Positions 22,600 to 35,336 are shown, numbered from the stretch's first letter. The stretch: 64,000 bases of DNA from Haliotis asinina (GCF_037392515.1 NC_090288.1:19314969-19378968), one strand, 5' to 3'. The notes: generated from the letters alone by a model not told the origin. Numbers and translations: made by a program.

Positions 22600-23020
22600 G
22601 GCAATAAAGTTCAGCTCCCAATCTTGCTGACCCTTGGAAGGGGTGTAATACTGAGAGAAAGTGGGTTCATCGCCTAGGAGGTTGAGCTGTTTGGTGGTGA
22701 GTAGGGGTTATTATTGCATGACGTTGTCAACATCCTTGAACCTTCAAAAGGTGTAGTTTTCATGCATGAGTTGTGGATTGATGAAATCAATTCTCTGAAT
22801 GCATTTTTCGTATACTCACCTTGAGTGGCCTGCATCAGCTCCATGGACAAAATGTGATGTTCCCATTCTGTTTCGACCTCAGCATCATTGTTAGATCTTA
22901 ATTTGGAAAAGAGGTAATGGCTGCTGGAAAAGACCAGAGTGTTGATGATAGCCCCGCCGACCATAATTGTGATTGCATCCATTTTTATATGTAGTATTTG
23001 AATCATGCATAAGCACAATG
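22600..23020 (-). pseudogene. Polinton accessory protein fossil segment
   Basis: A hydrophobic start (MDAITIMVGGAIINTLVFS) followed by SSHYLFSKLRSNN and an amphipathic region (EHHILSMELMQATQGEYTK) matches in style a small membrane-anchored protein that recurs next to polB in invertebrate Polintons. I recall the pattern but not a settled name. Decayed. Confidence 0.5.
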
Positions 23021-23239
23021 CACAATTTTTTTTAAAAATCTAACAAAATAATATCCTGCACACGCAAAGCACAGTGATAGAAAAGTCAGGTTACATGCCA
23101 TGAAAATTTCCAACATGCGAGCTATAATGTGGTTTAATGTCTTTTTGCTTGAATATTGCTTAAGTTTGCTTGAACGTTGCCCAAATGTTGCTTGAATTTG
23201 CTTTATGCTTGGGAACTTTATACATTACAGGTTGGTCTG

Positions 23240-24250
23240 TTTTCAATAGGAGTTTGATGCTTCAGTCATCTGGGACAAACTGCATTGATTCCCCTTTGAA
23301 TTGTCGTGATAAGCGGTCAGCCAGTCCTGCAGAAGTGTTCCTGGATCCACTGTGTGCATGTCCGTGACCGTGTCCATCATCACCAGTGCTCTCTGTATGT
23401 ATGTCTTGTTCATCTGCAACGTCGGGCGGAGAATGACGATGTGATCGAATGCATCCTGATTGAACGCATCCTTCCAGCAGGTCCAGCACAAAAGCCATTT
23501 AACTGCAGCCTGTCTGGCCACACACACTGGTGCAGCCTGGATCCAGGGGTAGTTGAACATTCAAACTTTCAATAGATGGCTTGCATGAATTGCCCATTTT
23601 CAATATTAAGCTGTGTATCCATCCTTGACCATTGTGTTGATTTCAGGCTTGTGCTTGATTGCCGGTAACTTTTGGATCTCATCCCAATGATGGAAGGATT
23701 GCATGCCTTGGCTAAATAGATGGTTCAGCATGCCCTCGACAGTCACCTCAACATTGACAATTTCGGGGTTCAATACTTTTCACTGACCCTTTGAAACGGC
23801 TTAAATTCTTCCAAGGATCCAAATGCCCTTCATCGATCATACGTGGACGTTCAGACTGATGTTCTCTCTTGTTTGCAATGATGTTGCAGTGATGCAGCAC
23901 GTGATTGTACATGTGGCTAACATACCCAAATACTTGTTGCGAATATGTTGGATTCCAATACCTGATTCATCACCTTGTTGAACTCCAGCAAAATATTGTC
24001 GATGTTGTAGCTGCTACTCTTGCCATTCATAATCACCTGGCTATAATCATTAAACATGAGTTCATACTCCAGCCAGTTGCCCAGCGCTGCTTGATAAAAT
24101 GTTATGTGACTACACAGCAACTCAGAGTCAAGCGGGATGAAAAATTGGTTTACAAATGCTTCAAGGTCACATGCAACGCAAAACACAACTTTGCAGATTC
24201 TGGTACCTTTCGGTATGCACTTACCGAAACAAATCATAAAAAATGCCAAT
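23240..24250 (-). pseudogene. Polinton capsid-like fossil segment
   Basis: The pieces FFIPLDSELLCSHITFYQAAL and YELMFNDYSQVIM followed by YNIDNILLEFNKV resemble the N-terminal half of the Polinton double jelly-roll major capsid protein. The remainder to about 23240 is only weakly recognisable. The call rests on remembered family patterns. Decayed. Confidence 0.45.
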
Positions 24251-24958
24251 TCAACCTATAAAGTTGAAAAAAACGCGATGAAAAAAAGGCCAAAGAGTTC
24301 AAACGTTTTACTAAATTTCCCCCAGCGTTGGGGGGAAAATTGGTTTCAACAGCTGTGCTGCACTGCATCCTTAACGCATGCACAGTGAATAGGTTCGCAG
24401 AGTTTGAAACAGTATGCCCGGAGTCTGGGGTTGTGAGCAGTAGTCTAATCTTGGCTGTGTACACAAACAAGTAAATAATCTACTCGTTATGTAAAAAAAC
24501 CTTGTTGATTGTGGTAAGCAGTCTCTGTCTCAGAGAAACCTATATGACTGCCTGCCTGTCTGCTAAAGACAACATGCAGTACACAGCTTCAATCATTGAC
24601 CGCGTGCAATTTCAACTTAACACCTATCAGACTATACGACATAAAGAAAATAAATTGATTTATGACTCGTGCACCTGAGTCCCGTCTCTGCCACATTATG
24701 TAATTAGGCAGGTGTGATACACATGACATGTTTTTATGTCTGTGGGTTGCAAACAAACTACATTCATTTTTTGGGGGGAAATGTGGATCTGACGGAAACT
24801 GGTGCAAACTCTTGTCAGTTTCAAGTCCTGCTTTGTACTTGGACGAATGACAGATTCCAGCCAAGCAGTAGTTTACCATCTCTACTGACATGATTTTTGA
24901 TTGGTTCGAGCGCAAATTCAAAGAACATGTATTTTCAAAACCTAACATCTCTATATAC

Positions 24959-25077
24959 ATTCTTCATGGATAACAACTTCTTTTAGTGTATATGATTTTT
25001 TGTTTGACAACAGTATATGAATCCATACTGAAACGACGCATCAAGTACACAAAAAGAAGTTGTTATCCATAAAGAAT
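24959..25077. mobile_element. Foldback element, family A, short copy inside the Polinton fossil
   Basis: Inverted arms of about 32 bp (attcttcatggataacaact and on to ttttagtgta; matching complement at the right end) surround an interior of about 55 bp. The end sequence atggataacaacttctttt is the same family as the copy at 13368-13554 (atggatgacaacttcttta). Confidence 0.8.
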
Positions 25078-25850
25078 CTTACTTTCTTGTGACTGGCCAT
25101 ACTTCTAAAATGCCCATCTAACAGATCATCTTTCAATGAACCCTCATGCTACTACCACCAAGATCTGCACCCGAGGCGGCTCCACTGAATGAAACAGCCA
25201 ATCGAAATCTGTCGTTACACTTGAGTGCAGATCCACCTGCTACGACTGAGCTCGGTCTCCCGAGGGCTTCGTTTCGGGGGAAGTAAGCCGAAGTACAAAA
25301 TATTGCACTTTTGAATCGCGATTGTACGCTTATAATTTTGTTTATTTGTTTTTTAAAAGTAGCAATATATATTATATGTCATGAATGAGTGATCAATGTG
25401 TTTTAATTATGTTTGATTTTTTGGTTGCATGTGACCTGTCAGTATTTTTTTTAATCAAGTGAGTTTGGCTTGTTCGGAACCATACCCCATGCACAACTGA
25501 GTCAATGGCAACTCAGATGGACAAATCCCCTGGTACTTCCTGTTTTCCCATTCACTCAAGGTTCACATTTTCTTCATGATAGTGTGACCCAGGTTTCCCA
25601 TGACTTCTCGTTTAGCGTCTTTGGATTCAAACTGATCTGGAAGGACAGACAAGCTGTCCATGGAACGATGACATCATCCGCTCCCAGTATTTGGTTCTCA
25701 TTAATCTTGCTTGGATAGTTGGTGAGCGTCACCAGTTGAGACACAGCTTTGACCGCCAGGGGTTTTCTCAGTCGTCAGTAAGGGTTTAGTTTGTGTCCGT
25801 ATTGCGGCGTCATTTTTTATGTTAAAAATATATAATATGTGTTCAATAAA
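25078..25850. other. Non-coding stretch inside the Polinton fossil
   Basis: This lies between the - strand capsid-like part and the + strand accessory parts. It is more GC-rich at 25150-25290 (cgaggcggctcc, gagctcggtctcccgagggc) than its surroundings, which suggests another inserted element without visible ends. Confidence 0.35.
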
Positions 25851-25853
25851 TAG

Positions 25854-27560
25854 ATGATCATGGTGGAAGGTGGTCACAACAAAATTCCCATGGACGACAC
25901 CCCCTTGCTTGACAATGATGATGTCAAGGACTCTTCATTCACGAGTGATTGTAAGACTGATCAACACTTAAAACAGACCATCACCGATTATTACGATGAT
26001 TTAAAACAAGTCACCGAAATTTTCATCGATAGGAAGTTTGCACTGCGATTAACATCGGATCCGAAGGTCAATCTGATGAACAGACACATGAAAAAACCTC
26101 TGACTCTGTCGACTCTGGCTGGATAACACAGCTTTCAGCGCCTTCGTGACAAACTCAACGAGCAAGATTACGGTGGTACATGACCCAAACTTCCACCCAA
26201 GACTGTCCAAGATCTGGAAAACATCAGGACCAGGCTCAACAATATCCTGGTATCTTTGGATGACACTTGGTAAATCCACCGGTCTGGCATCCTGGACATT
26301 CAACACAAACTGGTTCTACACGTCATAAGCCATCCCTAGACCCACAATGCCACATGTTTGAGACTGCACGCCAAGCGTACATTCAAATCAAATCATTCAA
26401 CCGTACGGTGCCCACACGAGTGAACCCTTTCAACGTATGCAGCATAAACAGTATCCAATAAACAAGCATAAACAAGAGTACCAATGCTGAGAAGGCATCA
26501 TCAAATCTCAATTTCGTTGGATTATTTATATGGTCCTGATGTACACCTATCCCGTCACGGATGTGGATAGTAAAATCATCGAACTAAAATACAGTGGGCT
26601 TCTACTGACGAGTTTCACTCAAAGGGGTAAAAAAATGGTGTGCGTATCACCATTACCAGATCAAACAGGTAATATGTTAGTCAGTCGCTTGGAAGTCAGT
26701 CTTTCAGGTTTGTCTCTTCAAACTGTTTCTACTCCCACCCTCGTGGATCAGTATGATACAAGGTTCTACACTTACTATTGATGTCTTTCTTAGAGATGAT
26801 CCTGAGAAGATGTCTTCTTTTTGGGTTAAAAATGCGCTGGCATGAACACCATCAAAATCAACATTGCTGTATTGTTGTACAACCAGGAACAGTCCCCACC
26901 ACAAGCCTTTAAAGGAGTCATGGTGTCAAAGGAAAATAGACTTAAACTCTCAAGTATTTATCTAAGCAGACGATTGAACTTCATCAGTTTAAAATGTATT
27001 CATCAATAATTGTTGGCGTACCAATTAAATATTATTTCTTAAACTATATATATATATATATATATATTGCAAGATGGGTTTGTATCCAGCCATGGATGAC
27101 ATGGCTCATCAACTCGAAACTGTGGATGGATTTCATTTGAGACAGATCAGTGACATCTGACACCAACCGGAAAGCGAAGTGAACTCAGCTTACATAAAAA
27201 GTACCATTGGGACTTCAATGCCATCAGTGGGATAGACACTGCTCATGGTCGCCAGCATGGGACTCAGGGGAGCTGGCATCGGCTTGTTAGTAGCCAATGT
27301 GGCCTCACTTGTCATCCTCAGGTTAGAAATAGCTGCCAGGGTATCAGGACTGGCAGAAGTCGCTCTTAAATTTTTTTCACGTTGGCTGCAGCGTAAAGCC
27401 TTAAACCACAACCAGATCTGAGTGCCATCTGAAGCCAAACTGAACACGATCCACGATCACATGTCATCACCACTCATGGACAGTAAACTCTCTGAATAAG
27501 AGTTCTGTCTGATTTTAGCCAAACTCATTAAGTTCAATGATATGAAGGAAGAGACTTGAA
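25854..27560 (+). pseudogene. Polinton + strand accessory fossil segments
   Basis: Three patches of related content. At 25854-26330 there is an acidic and helical piece (DDTPLLDNDDVKD, DYYDDLKQVTEIFIDRKFA). At 26530-26781 there is a beta-rich piece (VYPVTD-like YTYPVTDVDSKIIELKY, SPLPDQTGNMLVSRLEV). At 27080-27560 there is a helical, hydrophobic piece (GAGIGLLVANVASLVILRLE, KFFSRWLQRKALNHNQI). The last resembles a two-helix membrane protein that I associate with the same class of elements. Decayed; individual identities are uncertain. Confidence 0.45.
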
Positions 27561-27574
27561 CCAAGATTTATAAA

Positions 27575-28095
27575 ATTTAAAATAGATATAGGATATTTAT
27601 ATAGCACACATATCCATGCACTAGTGCGTGCTTAAGGCGCTGGTATCTTTCCCTTGATCACTGGATGTCAATCGCAACAGCACATCATATTTCAATCTCA
27701 ACTCCCTGGGGAGTATACAACTCTTGCTGCCACTTGGTGCACTGCATTTAGGCTCTCTCATCCTAACAAGGTACCCATTCACAGCTGGGTGGACTGGGAC
27801 ACATAGTCACAGTACTTTGTCCAAGTTCACTGCTCGTTGCTGTACCCGCAACTAGGTGTTTGCACGTATTCATGTGCCCACCATCTGGTCATAAAACAAT
27901 GGATTTGTGGGTTCTTTTAAGTGGACAGAGTTGTGTCCTGCACACTAGTGATTGTGATAACATGGAAAGAGTCTGGACACAATGTTGACTCCAAGGTTTT
28001 TACACCCAGTCACAGGTGGGCCCAACACCTCAACCTCGCTGGATCGCTAGCCTGGTGCTTTAGCCAACTCGTCCACCACAAAGATGAGAAAAAAA
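27575..28095. mobile_element. Non-autonomous interspersed repeat in the Polinton tail
   Basis: It begins near ggatatttatatagcacaca and tatccatgcactagtgcgtg, has cagctgggtggactgggaca in the middle, and ends near gctttagccaactcgtccac. The head (…tatatagc…, …caaggcgct…) and tail are of a widespread mollusc repeat type. Fossil polymerase-element content appears to resume after it (about 28100-28170), so it looks inserted. A second, diverged copy may lie at 31220-31560. Confidence 0.55.
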
Positions 28096-28170
28096 GCTCA
28101 TAGAACAAGCCCAACAACAGATCACTTGAGCCTTCCAGGCCAAGAACAAAGATCTCATAAAAGATTAACA

Positions 28171-29289
28171 TTAAACTGCTTTGTAGATGTCAGTATAGAT
28201 TAGAGTACCAAAAAATGTAGGTGGCACATCGAAGGATAGCTCGAGCCAGACCCTCCATGAGTGTACTGGGGTATGGGACTGAAATACACCTAAATAAGCC
28301 CTTAAGGTCCAGAACTCCCAGTGTCTGACTACTATACCATGTTATACTATTGTTGCAATTCAATTACTGTTATTGTATTGTGTATCACAAACATCACAGT
28401 AATTAAACTGCAAATGATATCATAACCCGGCTGGTAGCAGACTCAGTGATAACTTATTGTCACTTGATCAACATTTTTTCAAAAGTATTTGGGCTTTTTC
28501 TGCATTCCTGTGGGCGCGCTAATCCATTTGGTAACATCCCTTGTCAGTTTACATGTGTAGGATGCAGGAATTTGTACCCTGTAAATCTCTGGGGTTTGGC
28601 AGTAGGGAAACTAATGTGGTTCAGGGACTGTCATGCCAGTGGACAGTGTACAATCACCTGCCCTGCTGATGTCCTTCAAGACAAGTTCTTGAGGAACCAG
28701 TTGGATTTGTGCTCAGGAATATTCTTAACTTTATCAGAAGTCATCACTGAAACTTCAGTATCCGTTTGTACTGCTGTTGGAGCCAAGTCTTCATCAGGAG
28801 GCCTGGGTTTCTTATAGTGTAAATGTGCTTGTAGCAAGAGATATGGGACCAAGAATACTTTAAAAATAAATCTCACTTGTCAAAACAAGTAATGTACATG
28901 ATATGCAAAACTCTATGTTGAACTGAATAAATAAAATGTTTACTTCATTTTATTATGTTTCTTTTTTTAGCTTAAATAATTTAGTCACTTAGTCAAATGA
29001 CTGGTCGAAAATTTTTGTCATTTGTTCAGATGACTGGGAATTTTAGTCTATGGGCCAAATAACTGATCATTACAGTTTGACTTTAACATACACATGTATT
29101 AGATATTTGCTGAAAAACCTTCTCAGTTATTTCTGCGAATACTGTGTGTCCATTTATCTGATGCGCCCTTACATCCAGATGTATGTACAATCATTTGACA
29201 GTCATTGTTCACTGCTCACTACTCCTCTCCCAACACAGGTAATTGTAAAATCCCCAAACTGCTCTCCTGCTCTACTCTGACCATTATTA
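28171..29289. other. No gene recognised
   Basis: Open frames on both strands at 28446-28876 overlap but resemble nothing I can name. The - strand frame there (KKPRPPDEDLAPTAVQTD, TEVSVMTSDKVKN) has coding-like composition and could be the remnant of an unidentified transposon gene. Confidence 0.35.
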
Positions 29290-30360
29290 TACCCCCAGCA
29301 TGTAATGTGAGGGATAGAAACATATTATAATCTGAACCAACGGTTATGCCTTTTGCTATTTACAGATTTTCGGCATTTTTATCTTTTTTGTTTTTCCGTG
29401 GAACATGTTGGTGGGATGGATCTCATTTCTGGAGCAGAACTGAAAAAAACGTTCAATATTTTTCTGCAAAATTTGTTAGATGAACCATTCAGAACCTAAG
29501 GTGGTGCCTTTCGCTATTTATGGTTTCATTTCAGGAGTACAACTAAAAAACTTGTAAATATCTGCAAGCAAAACTTGGTAGATATGTGTGGCAGACCCCA
29601 GAGTGGTGTTTTTTGCTATTTACATGTTTTTGTGATTTATCATTTTCTGGGTTCCATGGAAACTATTTGGACTGTCTCAAATGGAGGGATGGGCTTTGTT
29701 TCTGGAGCAGAAGTCAAAAACTTCTTATTGTATTTCTTAAAAACTTGACAAATGTGTGCGACAGACCCTAAAGTGGTGCCTTTTGGTATTTACAGATGTT
29801 TGTAATTTATCATTTTCCCAGCCATTTTCCATGGAAGCAATTCTGACCTAGTCTAAATAGGGAGGGATGGGCTTTGTTTCTGGAGCACAACTCAAAATCT
29901 TCTTAATATCTTTCAGCAAAACATGCCAGATATGTGAGGAAGACCCTGTAGTGGTGCCTTTGGCTATTTGCATATTTTTGTAAGTTATCATTTTCCCAGT
30001 TTCTACAGAAACGATTCTGACTTGAGCTCAAAATGGAGGGATGGGCTTCATTTCTGGAGCACAACTTGAAAACTATTTAATATCTTTCAGCAAAACTTGG
30101 TAGATATGTGAGGTAGACTATAAAGTGGTGCCTTTTGCTATTTACAGCTTTTTGCCATTTCGTTTCTGGAGCACAACTCAAAAGCCATTTCATACCTTTC
30201 AACAGATCATGGCATATATATGAGACAGATCATGGAGTGGTGCCTTTACAGATATATGGCATTTATATTTTTCATGATTTCCATGGAAATGATTCAAACT
30301 TAGCCTAAAAAAAAATATCAAGTGACTGTCAGATGATTTGTGCATTCAAATATGTGGGGG
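29290..30360. repeat. Degenerate ~180-bp tandem repeat, about six units
   Basis: Each unit contains, in order, gtggtgccttttgctatt, tacagattttt, tatcattttccc, ccatggaaacgatt, aaatggagggatgggctt, ttctggagcacaact, and aatatctttcagcaaaact, followed by ggtagatatgtgagg. Units have diverged by roughly 10-25 percent. The block is bounded by atacccccagcatgtaatgt on the left and a ggggggaggtggggggga run with tcatcttttgatgactc on the right, as in a single composite interspersed repeat. Confidence 0.75.
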
Positions 30361-30673
30361 GAGGTGGGGGGGATATGTCATCTTTTGATGACTCTTGTTA
30401 AGAACTGATAACTATTTCCTCTACAACAAGTACATTTGTCTGTTTACTATTACTGATGATATACTGACTGTCTCTGAAGCTTGGTGTCCTGAGGAAAGTA
30501 ATGTGAGTTGCCCGAACACTTATGTTATCTAGACTGGTGTCCCTTTACAGTTGCCGCAGCTTTCTGAATTTTATATGACTTCCTTCAAGATGTGTTGAAT
30601 ATGTTTCCATGGTAACCCAAACATCAGCTGTATACTCCTGTGTTATGCTTCAATCATAGCCATTGTTTTACAG

Positions 30674-30834
30674 TGTTTTCCTGGATCAATACATGGTTGG
30701 TGTCACCAGCGTGGGGTGGACTGCATCCGACAGCTGCATGGCTGCAGATCCCCACACAGCGCTCTATACTTCCACTTGTCATGATGCCAGGTTGGAGACT
30801 CTTTATAAGGAAACATCGCCAGAAAAAAGAAAAG
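30674..30834 (+). CDS. Candidate internal exon, unknown product
   Basis: It is bounded by cattgttttacag|tg and aagaaaag|gtactt. Two frames are open. The one from phase 2 reads VFLDQYMVGVTSVGWTASD, then SCMAADPHTALYTSTCHDAR and LETLYKETSPEKRKG; the other reads FSWINTWLVSPAWGG. I do not recognise either. The length (161 bp), the splice signals and the charged end make a real exon possible, but no neighbour can be joined to it with confidence. Confidence 0.25.
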
Positions 30835-31219
30835 GTACTTTTTCATCCTTTTCTGCTCAACATGTATTAAAAATAAATTCAAATTATGCAGATTAAGAGT
30901 CTTTTTAACTACACTAATAGGAAAATATATGTATCAAAGTAGAAATTTGACAAGATTTGTTGTGTAATTTCTCTCTCAGTCTGTGTTCACTGGCAGTTGG
31001 TTGATATTCCAAGCCTTACTGCAATATACGTATGTGTATTTACAGTACAATCTACATTCGGTGTCTTATACAAGTGTATTTGATTAGGTTCTTTGTTGAG
31101 TTAAAGGCACAATATTATATTTCACACCTTAGACAGAAATACCTCCCACACTGTGTTTTTGCTTTTGTTGCAGTTGTTCAAAATAATGTTGGTAGTTCAA
31201 ATCATTGGACATGTCTATT

Positions 31220-31560
31220 AGGCTGGCATATTGAAAAGTGTAAAGGAAACATGATACCTGGGAACTCCAGTTTTATCATCCTCAACTTGACGGGGAGTAT
31301 ACAGCCCAAGCTGCCTACAGAGCATTAAACATTTTCACATCCATAGTCCATATTTGGTGTCTACTGCTTGCTGGGTTAAAACAGGCACGTTGAACTCAGT
31401 CACTTGCCCAGTCGGACACCACCCATTTTGACACTTGTCTTTTAAGTCTGTGGATGTATGTTTCCACTATCTGATCATCTACCAGTGGACTTGTTTCAAG
31501 CACCTCACTCAAGATGTGTACGTCCCAAGTGAGCTCTGTGGTGGTTGCAGTTACATTCCT
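31220..31560. repeat. Possible diverged copy of the 27.6-kb interspersed repeat
   Basis: The shared stretch is ggggagtatac with the same context (ctcaactccctgg at 27.7 kb, cctcaacttgacg here). The downstream part (ggcacgttgaactcagtcac, ttcactatctgatcatctac-like) is only loosely similar. Low support. Confidence 0.3.
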
Positions 31561-31973
31561 GACATCATCATTCTGTGAAGATACTCAAAACATTCCATCA
31601 GCTTTGATCTTGAACCAGCTACAAGTCATTACATGTGGTTGCTGTTCCTGATACTTTGACAGCTTCCTGTAAATTGCTGCATGATCTGTCACCAAATTAA
31701 AGTGACAACTGCATACTAAATTAGTGAGAGGTACGCTGTAATAATGTCTTGTAAATCACTGCTCGGGCCCCATTTAAAAACACACTAAAATTCTGTAACT
31801 AAAAACCAATGAAAATTCATCCTTTATTTAAAAATGTTCATTTGCATAAAAAAAAAAAGCATCCCTCTTCCAAAGGAACCCAGCCCGGATGAGTGTATTT
31901 TACACACAGAAATAGGGTAATGAGTAATAGATTGTTTGGTGCTTCTTTTTGTCTCTTTGTGTTACTATTTCAG

Positions 31974-32179
31974 TGACTTGGGAAGACTTTGTACTGTATG
32001 GAATGTTACCAGAATATTCATTGATTTGTTTAGTTAGGAAAAGATGTACGAACATACTCAAACAATCTATTTCTAAAGATGAACCAATTACCCTGCACTA
32101 TATTGTATTGATTCCTGGTCATGTGCTGTTACACTCCGAAGAGCTGGATTCATGGGAAATATTTACAAGTACAGTTTAG
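31974..32179 (+). CDS. Weak candidate terminal exon, unknown product
   Basis: A strong acceptor (cttctttttgtctctttgtg…actatttcag) opens a frame reading VTWEDFVLYGMLPEYSLIC, LVRKRCTNILKQSISKDEP and ITLHYIVLIPGHVLLHSEE to a stop at 32177-32179. The product is not recognised. It could be chance or the remnant of a gene. Confidence 0.18.
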
Positions 32180-33089
32180 TCAATATTGTCGCTTGACTGA
32201 ACATGGATGTACATCTTACGGAAACACATTATGACAGGGTGGCAAACAGGACATTTCCTGCATGGATCTTAAGGGGAGATAAATCTTATATCCCTATTCC
32301 TGTGACTTCCTTCAGACTTGAATATTTTCAGTTTTAATGAACGATGTGCCGCCTATTGTGTATTATCAACAATTTTACAAACTTATGGTTTGTTCATAAT
32401 TCAGTGTTCAGGACAGAGAATTCAGAAGGAAGGCAGGGGTAATGTGATAAACACCGGAAAGGGAGAACATGATTGTGTCTATAAGCATTGACTTTTCAGT
32501 CAACAACATGCCCATGCTACCTGTATTTGTAGAAATCATGTACATATATATTGACTCAGTTTGATGCTGAGGCGTTATTGAGTATTTGAAGCACGGGAAT
32601 GCATTTGGAACTGACTGCATCAGCCCGAGGTGTCAAATTAAATATTCCCGGAAATTGGCCAACACATGATGTTTATCGACATTGTAAACACAAAAGTAAG
32701 CCAAAGGGTTTTACTATCTGCACTCGTTCACATCGAGTACAGGTTCAGCAGTGAAGTGTCAACAGCTGGCTGTTTCAGCTGGATAACATGGCAGCATCTG
32801 GAGTTGCTCATTTGTGATGTCATTCATACTTTACGTCACAGTATGATTTGAATGATGTCACCACTGTTGATGACACAACAAAACAATTGTTTGCGTGGTT
32901 TCTATGTGTCAATACACAGTGAAAAGTCTTGCAGTTTCCGGGAATCTAATACCATTTGATCATGTTTTTCAACCAATCGGATTACAGAACACAGTGACTT
33001 TTGGTTTACAATGTATCATCAATCATCTGATTGCGGACAGTTTTCTTGAAGAGTGATGACACAGGTCAAAACAAAACCCAGCCACAACA
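32180..33089. other. No gene recognised
   Basis: Nothing recognised beyond chance open frames. Confidence 0.4.
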
Positions 33090-33212
33090 GCATACACACT
33101 GACACGTGTGTTTGGTTTGCTGTATGCATGTGTGTTTAGTTTGTTGTATGGATGTGTGTTTGGTTGTTTGTATGCATGTGTGTTTGGTTGGTTGTATGCA
33201 TGTGTGAATTCA
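33090..33212. repeat. Short minisatellite, gtttggtttgttgtatgcatgt
   Basis: Four units of 28-30 bp based on gtgtgtttggttgg and ttgtatgcat. Confidence 0.85.
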
Positions 33213-34589
33213 TTGCAGTGTGAGCAAGGTGAACACAAAAGAAAAACAAAACATTTCTTAATCAAACTGAAATATATTTAGGCAGATGAGAGCAGACTTC
33301 TAGTGTGAATGCATTTGCTGATATTGAAGGTGTGTCAGCGGACAGCTCTTTCCAACAAAACAGGGTTTATTCTTTTGTAAGTAAGGGGGTGAGTAAGTGC
33401 TGTAAGAATGACTGACGTGCCATGTTTACATTATGTGCTGTATCCATCCTCACATGCCAACACTGTAATGAAGTTCAAATATGGAACACCTTTATTCCAA
33501 GTTGTTATGACAACAAGTTGGTTAACTACCAAATGCTTGTATCTGGTTATACTGGAACTGTGTGGATGGAACACACAGATTCCCTACTGATGTGTCAGTA
33601 TAGGCTTGGCCTGAAGTACATGGATTAAACACAGACAGATGGTTTATAATGAGGGATAAAATCTACAGTCACCACATTCACCCACCATGGAATGTTGGGC
33701 TACTGTCTTCAAGGAGCAAGGTGTGTATCTATCGCTGATGTCATAAGATCAACCCACAGCAGTAGCAGTTGCGTAGGTTTCACGATTGTTATGCCAAATG
33801 CAGTCACAATAGCCTTGACAAAGTAAGATAATTACAAACTGGATTGAAATCACAATACTTGAATATTTTCACAAGCATGCAATAATTGCTGCAAATATCA
33901 TGTGGTATGGTACGCTAGTTCAACATAACAATATCAAACCAAGACTATTTGTGACATTTACAGGCTATAAAACACATTGATAACTTGCGAGTATACGGTA
34001 ATCATACCATGTATGTTACACTTGATGGAAACACAATTTTGTGAGTAGCTCTCGTTCAGCAAAGATCATCATTTATTGCTCAGACATATTATTTTTGTAC
34101 TGTATTTTATTTGTCTTGTACAGCTCATACTCATACTCAAAATGCATACCTGTCTCTGCCTATTGCACTTTGAATGCATTGGGTAATGCAAAAATTTTCA
34201 AATGAAGATTTCAGTGTGTTGTATGAACATTACCCAAATCATAAATTTGCATAAGGTAACAATTAGAATAATTGTGCCTTAGAAATTGTCCTGCATTTAT
34301 TTTCCATAATTACATTTTGTACATGCCTGTCTGTACATCTTGTGTTAGGGCATTGACTTAGGGTGTTGACAATTACACATGTTTTCAGTGAAGTTATTAT
34401 TGTTGTTGGATTTACCAAGCATGCATGCCAGCTTTCATGTTGATGCTGGAAATACCCATACTGAATTCATACATAGAACTATTTAGGACTTTAACACAAG
34501 ACATGCATTGTAGGTGATGTTGTGTGAGAGGAGATGCACAGTGTGTGATCAGTATGTTGAAAGTAGAAATTATAAGAATATAATTGTGC

Positions 34590-35268
34590 TGGGAAGTCTG
34601 GCTGCTGACTGAAGACAGTCTTTGTTCTGGTGAGTCTGGCTACTGACTGAAGACAGTCCTTGTTCTGGTGAGTCTGGCTGCTGACTGAAGACAGTCCTTG
34701 TTCTGGTGAGTCTGGCTACTGACTGAAGACAGTTCTCATGCTGGTGAGTGGCTACTGACTGAAGACAGTCCTCGTGCTGGTGAGTCTGGCTGCTGACTTA
34801 AGACATTGTGCTGGTGAGTCAGGCACTGAAGACAGTCCTTGTTCTGGTGGGTCTGGCTACTGAATGAAGACAGTCCTTGTTCTGGTTAGTCTGGCTGCTG
34901 ACTGAAGACATTGTGCTGGTGAGTCAGGAAATGAAGACAGTCCTTGTGCTGGTGAGTCTGGCTACTGATTGAAGACAGTCCTTGTGCTGTTTAGTCTGGC
35001 TGTTGACTGAAGACATTGTGCTGATGAGTCAGGCACTAGAGACAGTCCTTGTGCTGGTGAGTCTAGCTGAAGACTGAAGACAGTCCTTGTGCTGGTGAGT
35101 CTGGCACTGAAGATAGTCCTCGTGCAAGTGGGTCTTGCTACTGACTGAAGACAGTCCTCATGCTGGTGAGTCTGGCTACTGATTGAAGACAGTCCTCGTG
35201 CTGGTGAGTCAGGTGACTGACTGAGGACATTGTGCTGGTGCTGGCTTCTGACTACTGACTGAAGATAA
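34590..35268. repeat. ~38-bp minisatellite (ctgactgaagacagtcctt)
   Basis: About 17 units based on ctggctactgactgaagaca and gtccttgttctggtgagt. Several units are shortened (gacattgtgctggtgagtcag). The left end has the best-conserved units. Confidence 0.9.
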
Positions 35269-35336
35269 TGTTAAAGCAGTTGGTAAAAAACCCCGTGGAA
35301 GCCCTTGACTACTTTTCCATGTATTGAACGACTTCT

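Larger units (their letters stand above)
19560..28170. mobile_element. Polinton/Maverick fossil (decayed)
   Basis: Pieces of several Polinton proteins lie in order across about 8.6 kb: a protein-primed DNA polymerase B on the - strand, a small accessory protein and capsid-like pieces on the - strand, and further accessory pieces on the + strand, in a divergent layout. No terminal inverted repeats were found, so the true ends are uncertain. The element is broken in many places (well over ten), no gene is whole, and later elements have inserted (24959-25077 and about 27575-28095). It looks old. Confidence 0.75.

Noticed and set aside
28446-28876. 123-codon + strand and 66-codon - strand frames as a gene
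   Set aside because: They overlap antisense, have no recognised domain, and no splice or start context was found; left as unrecognised.
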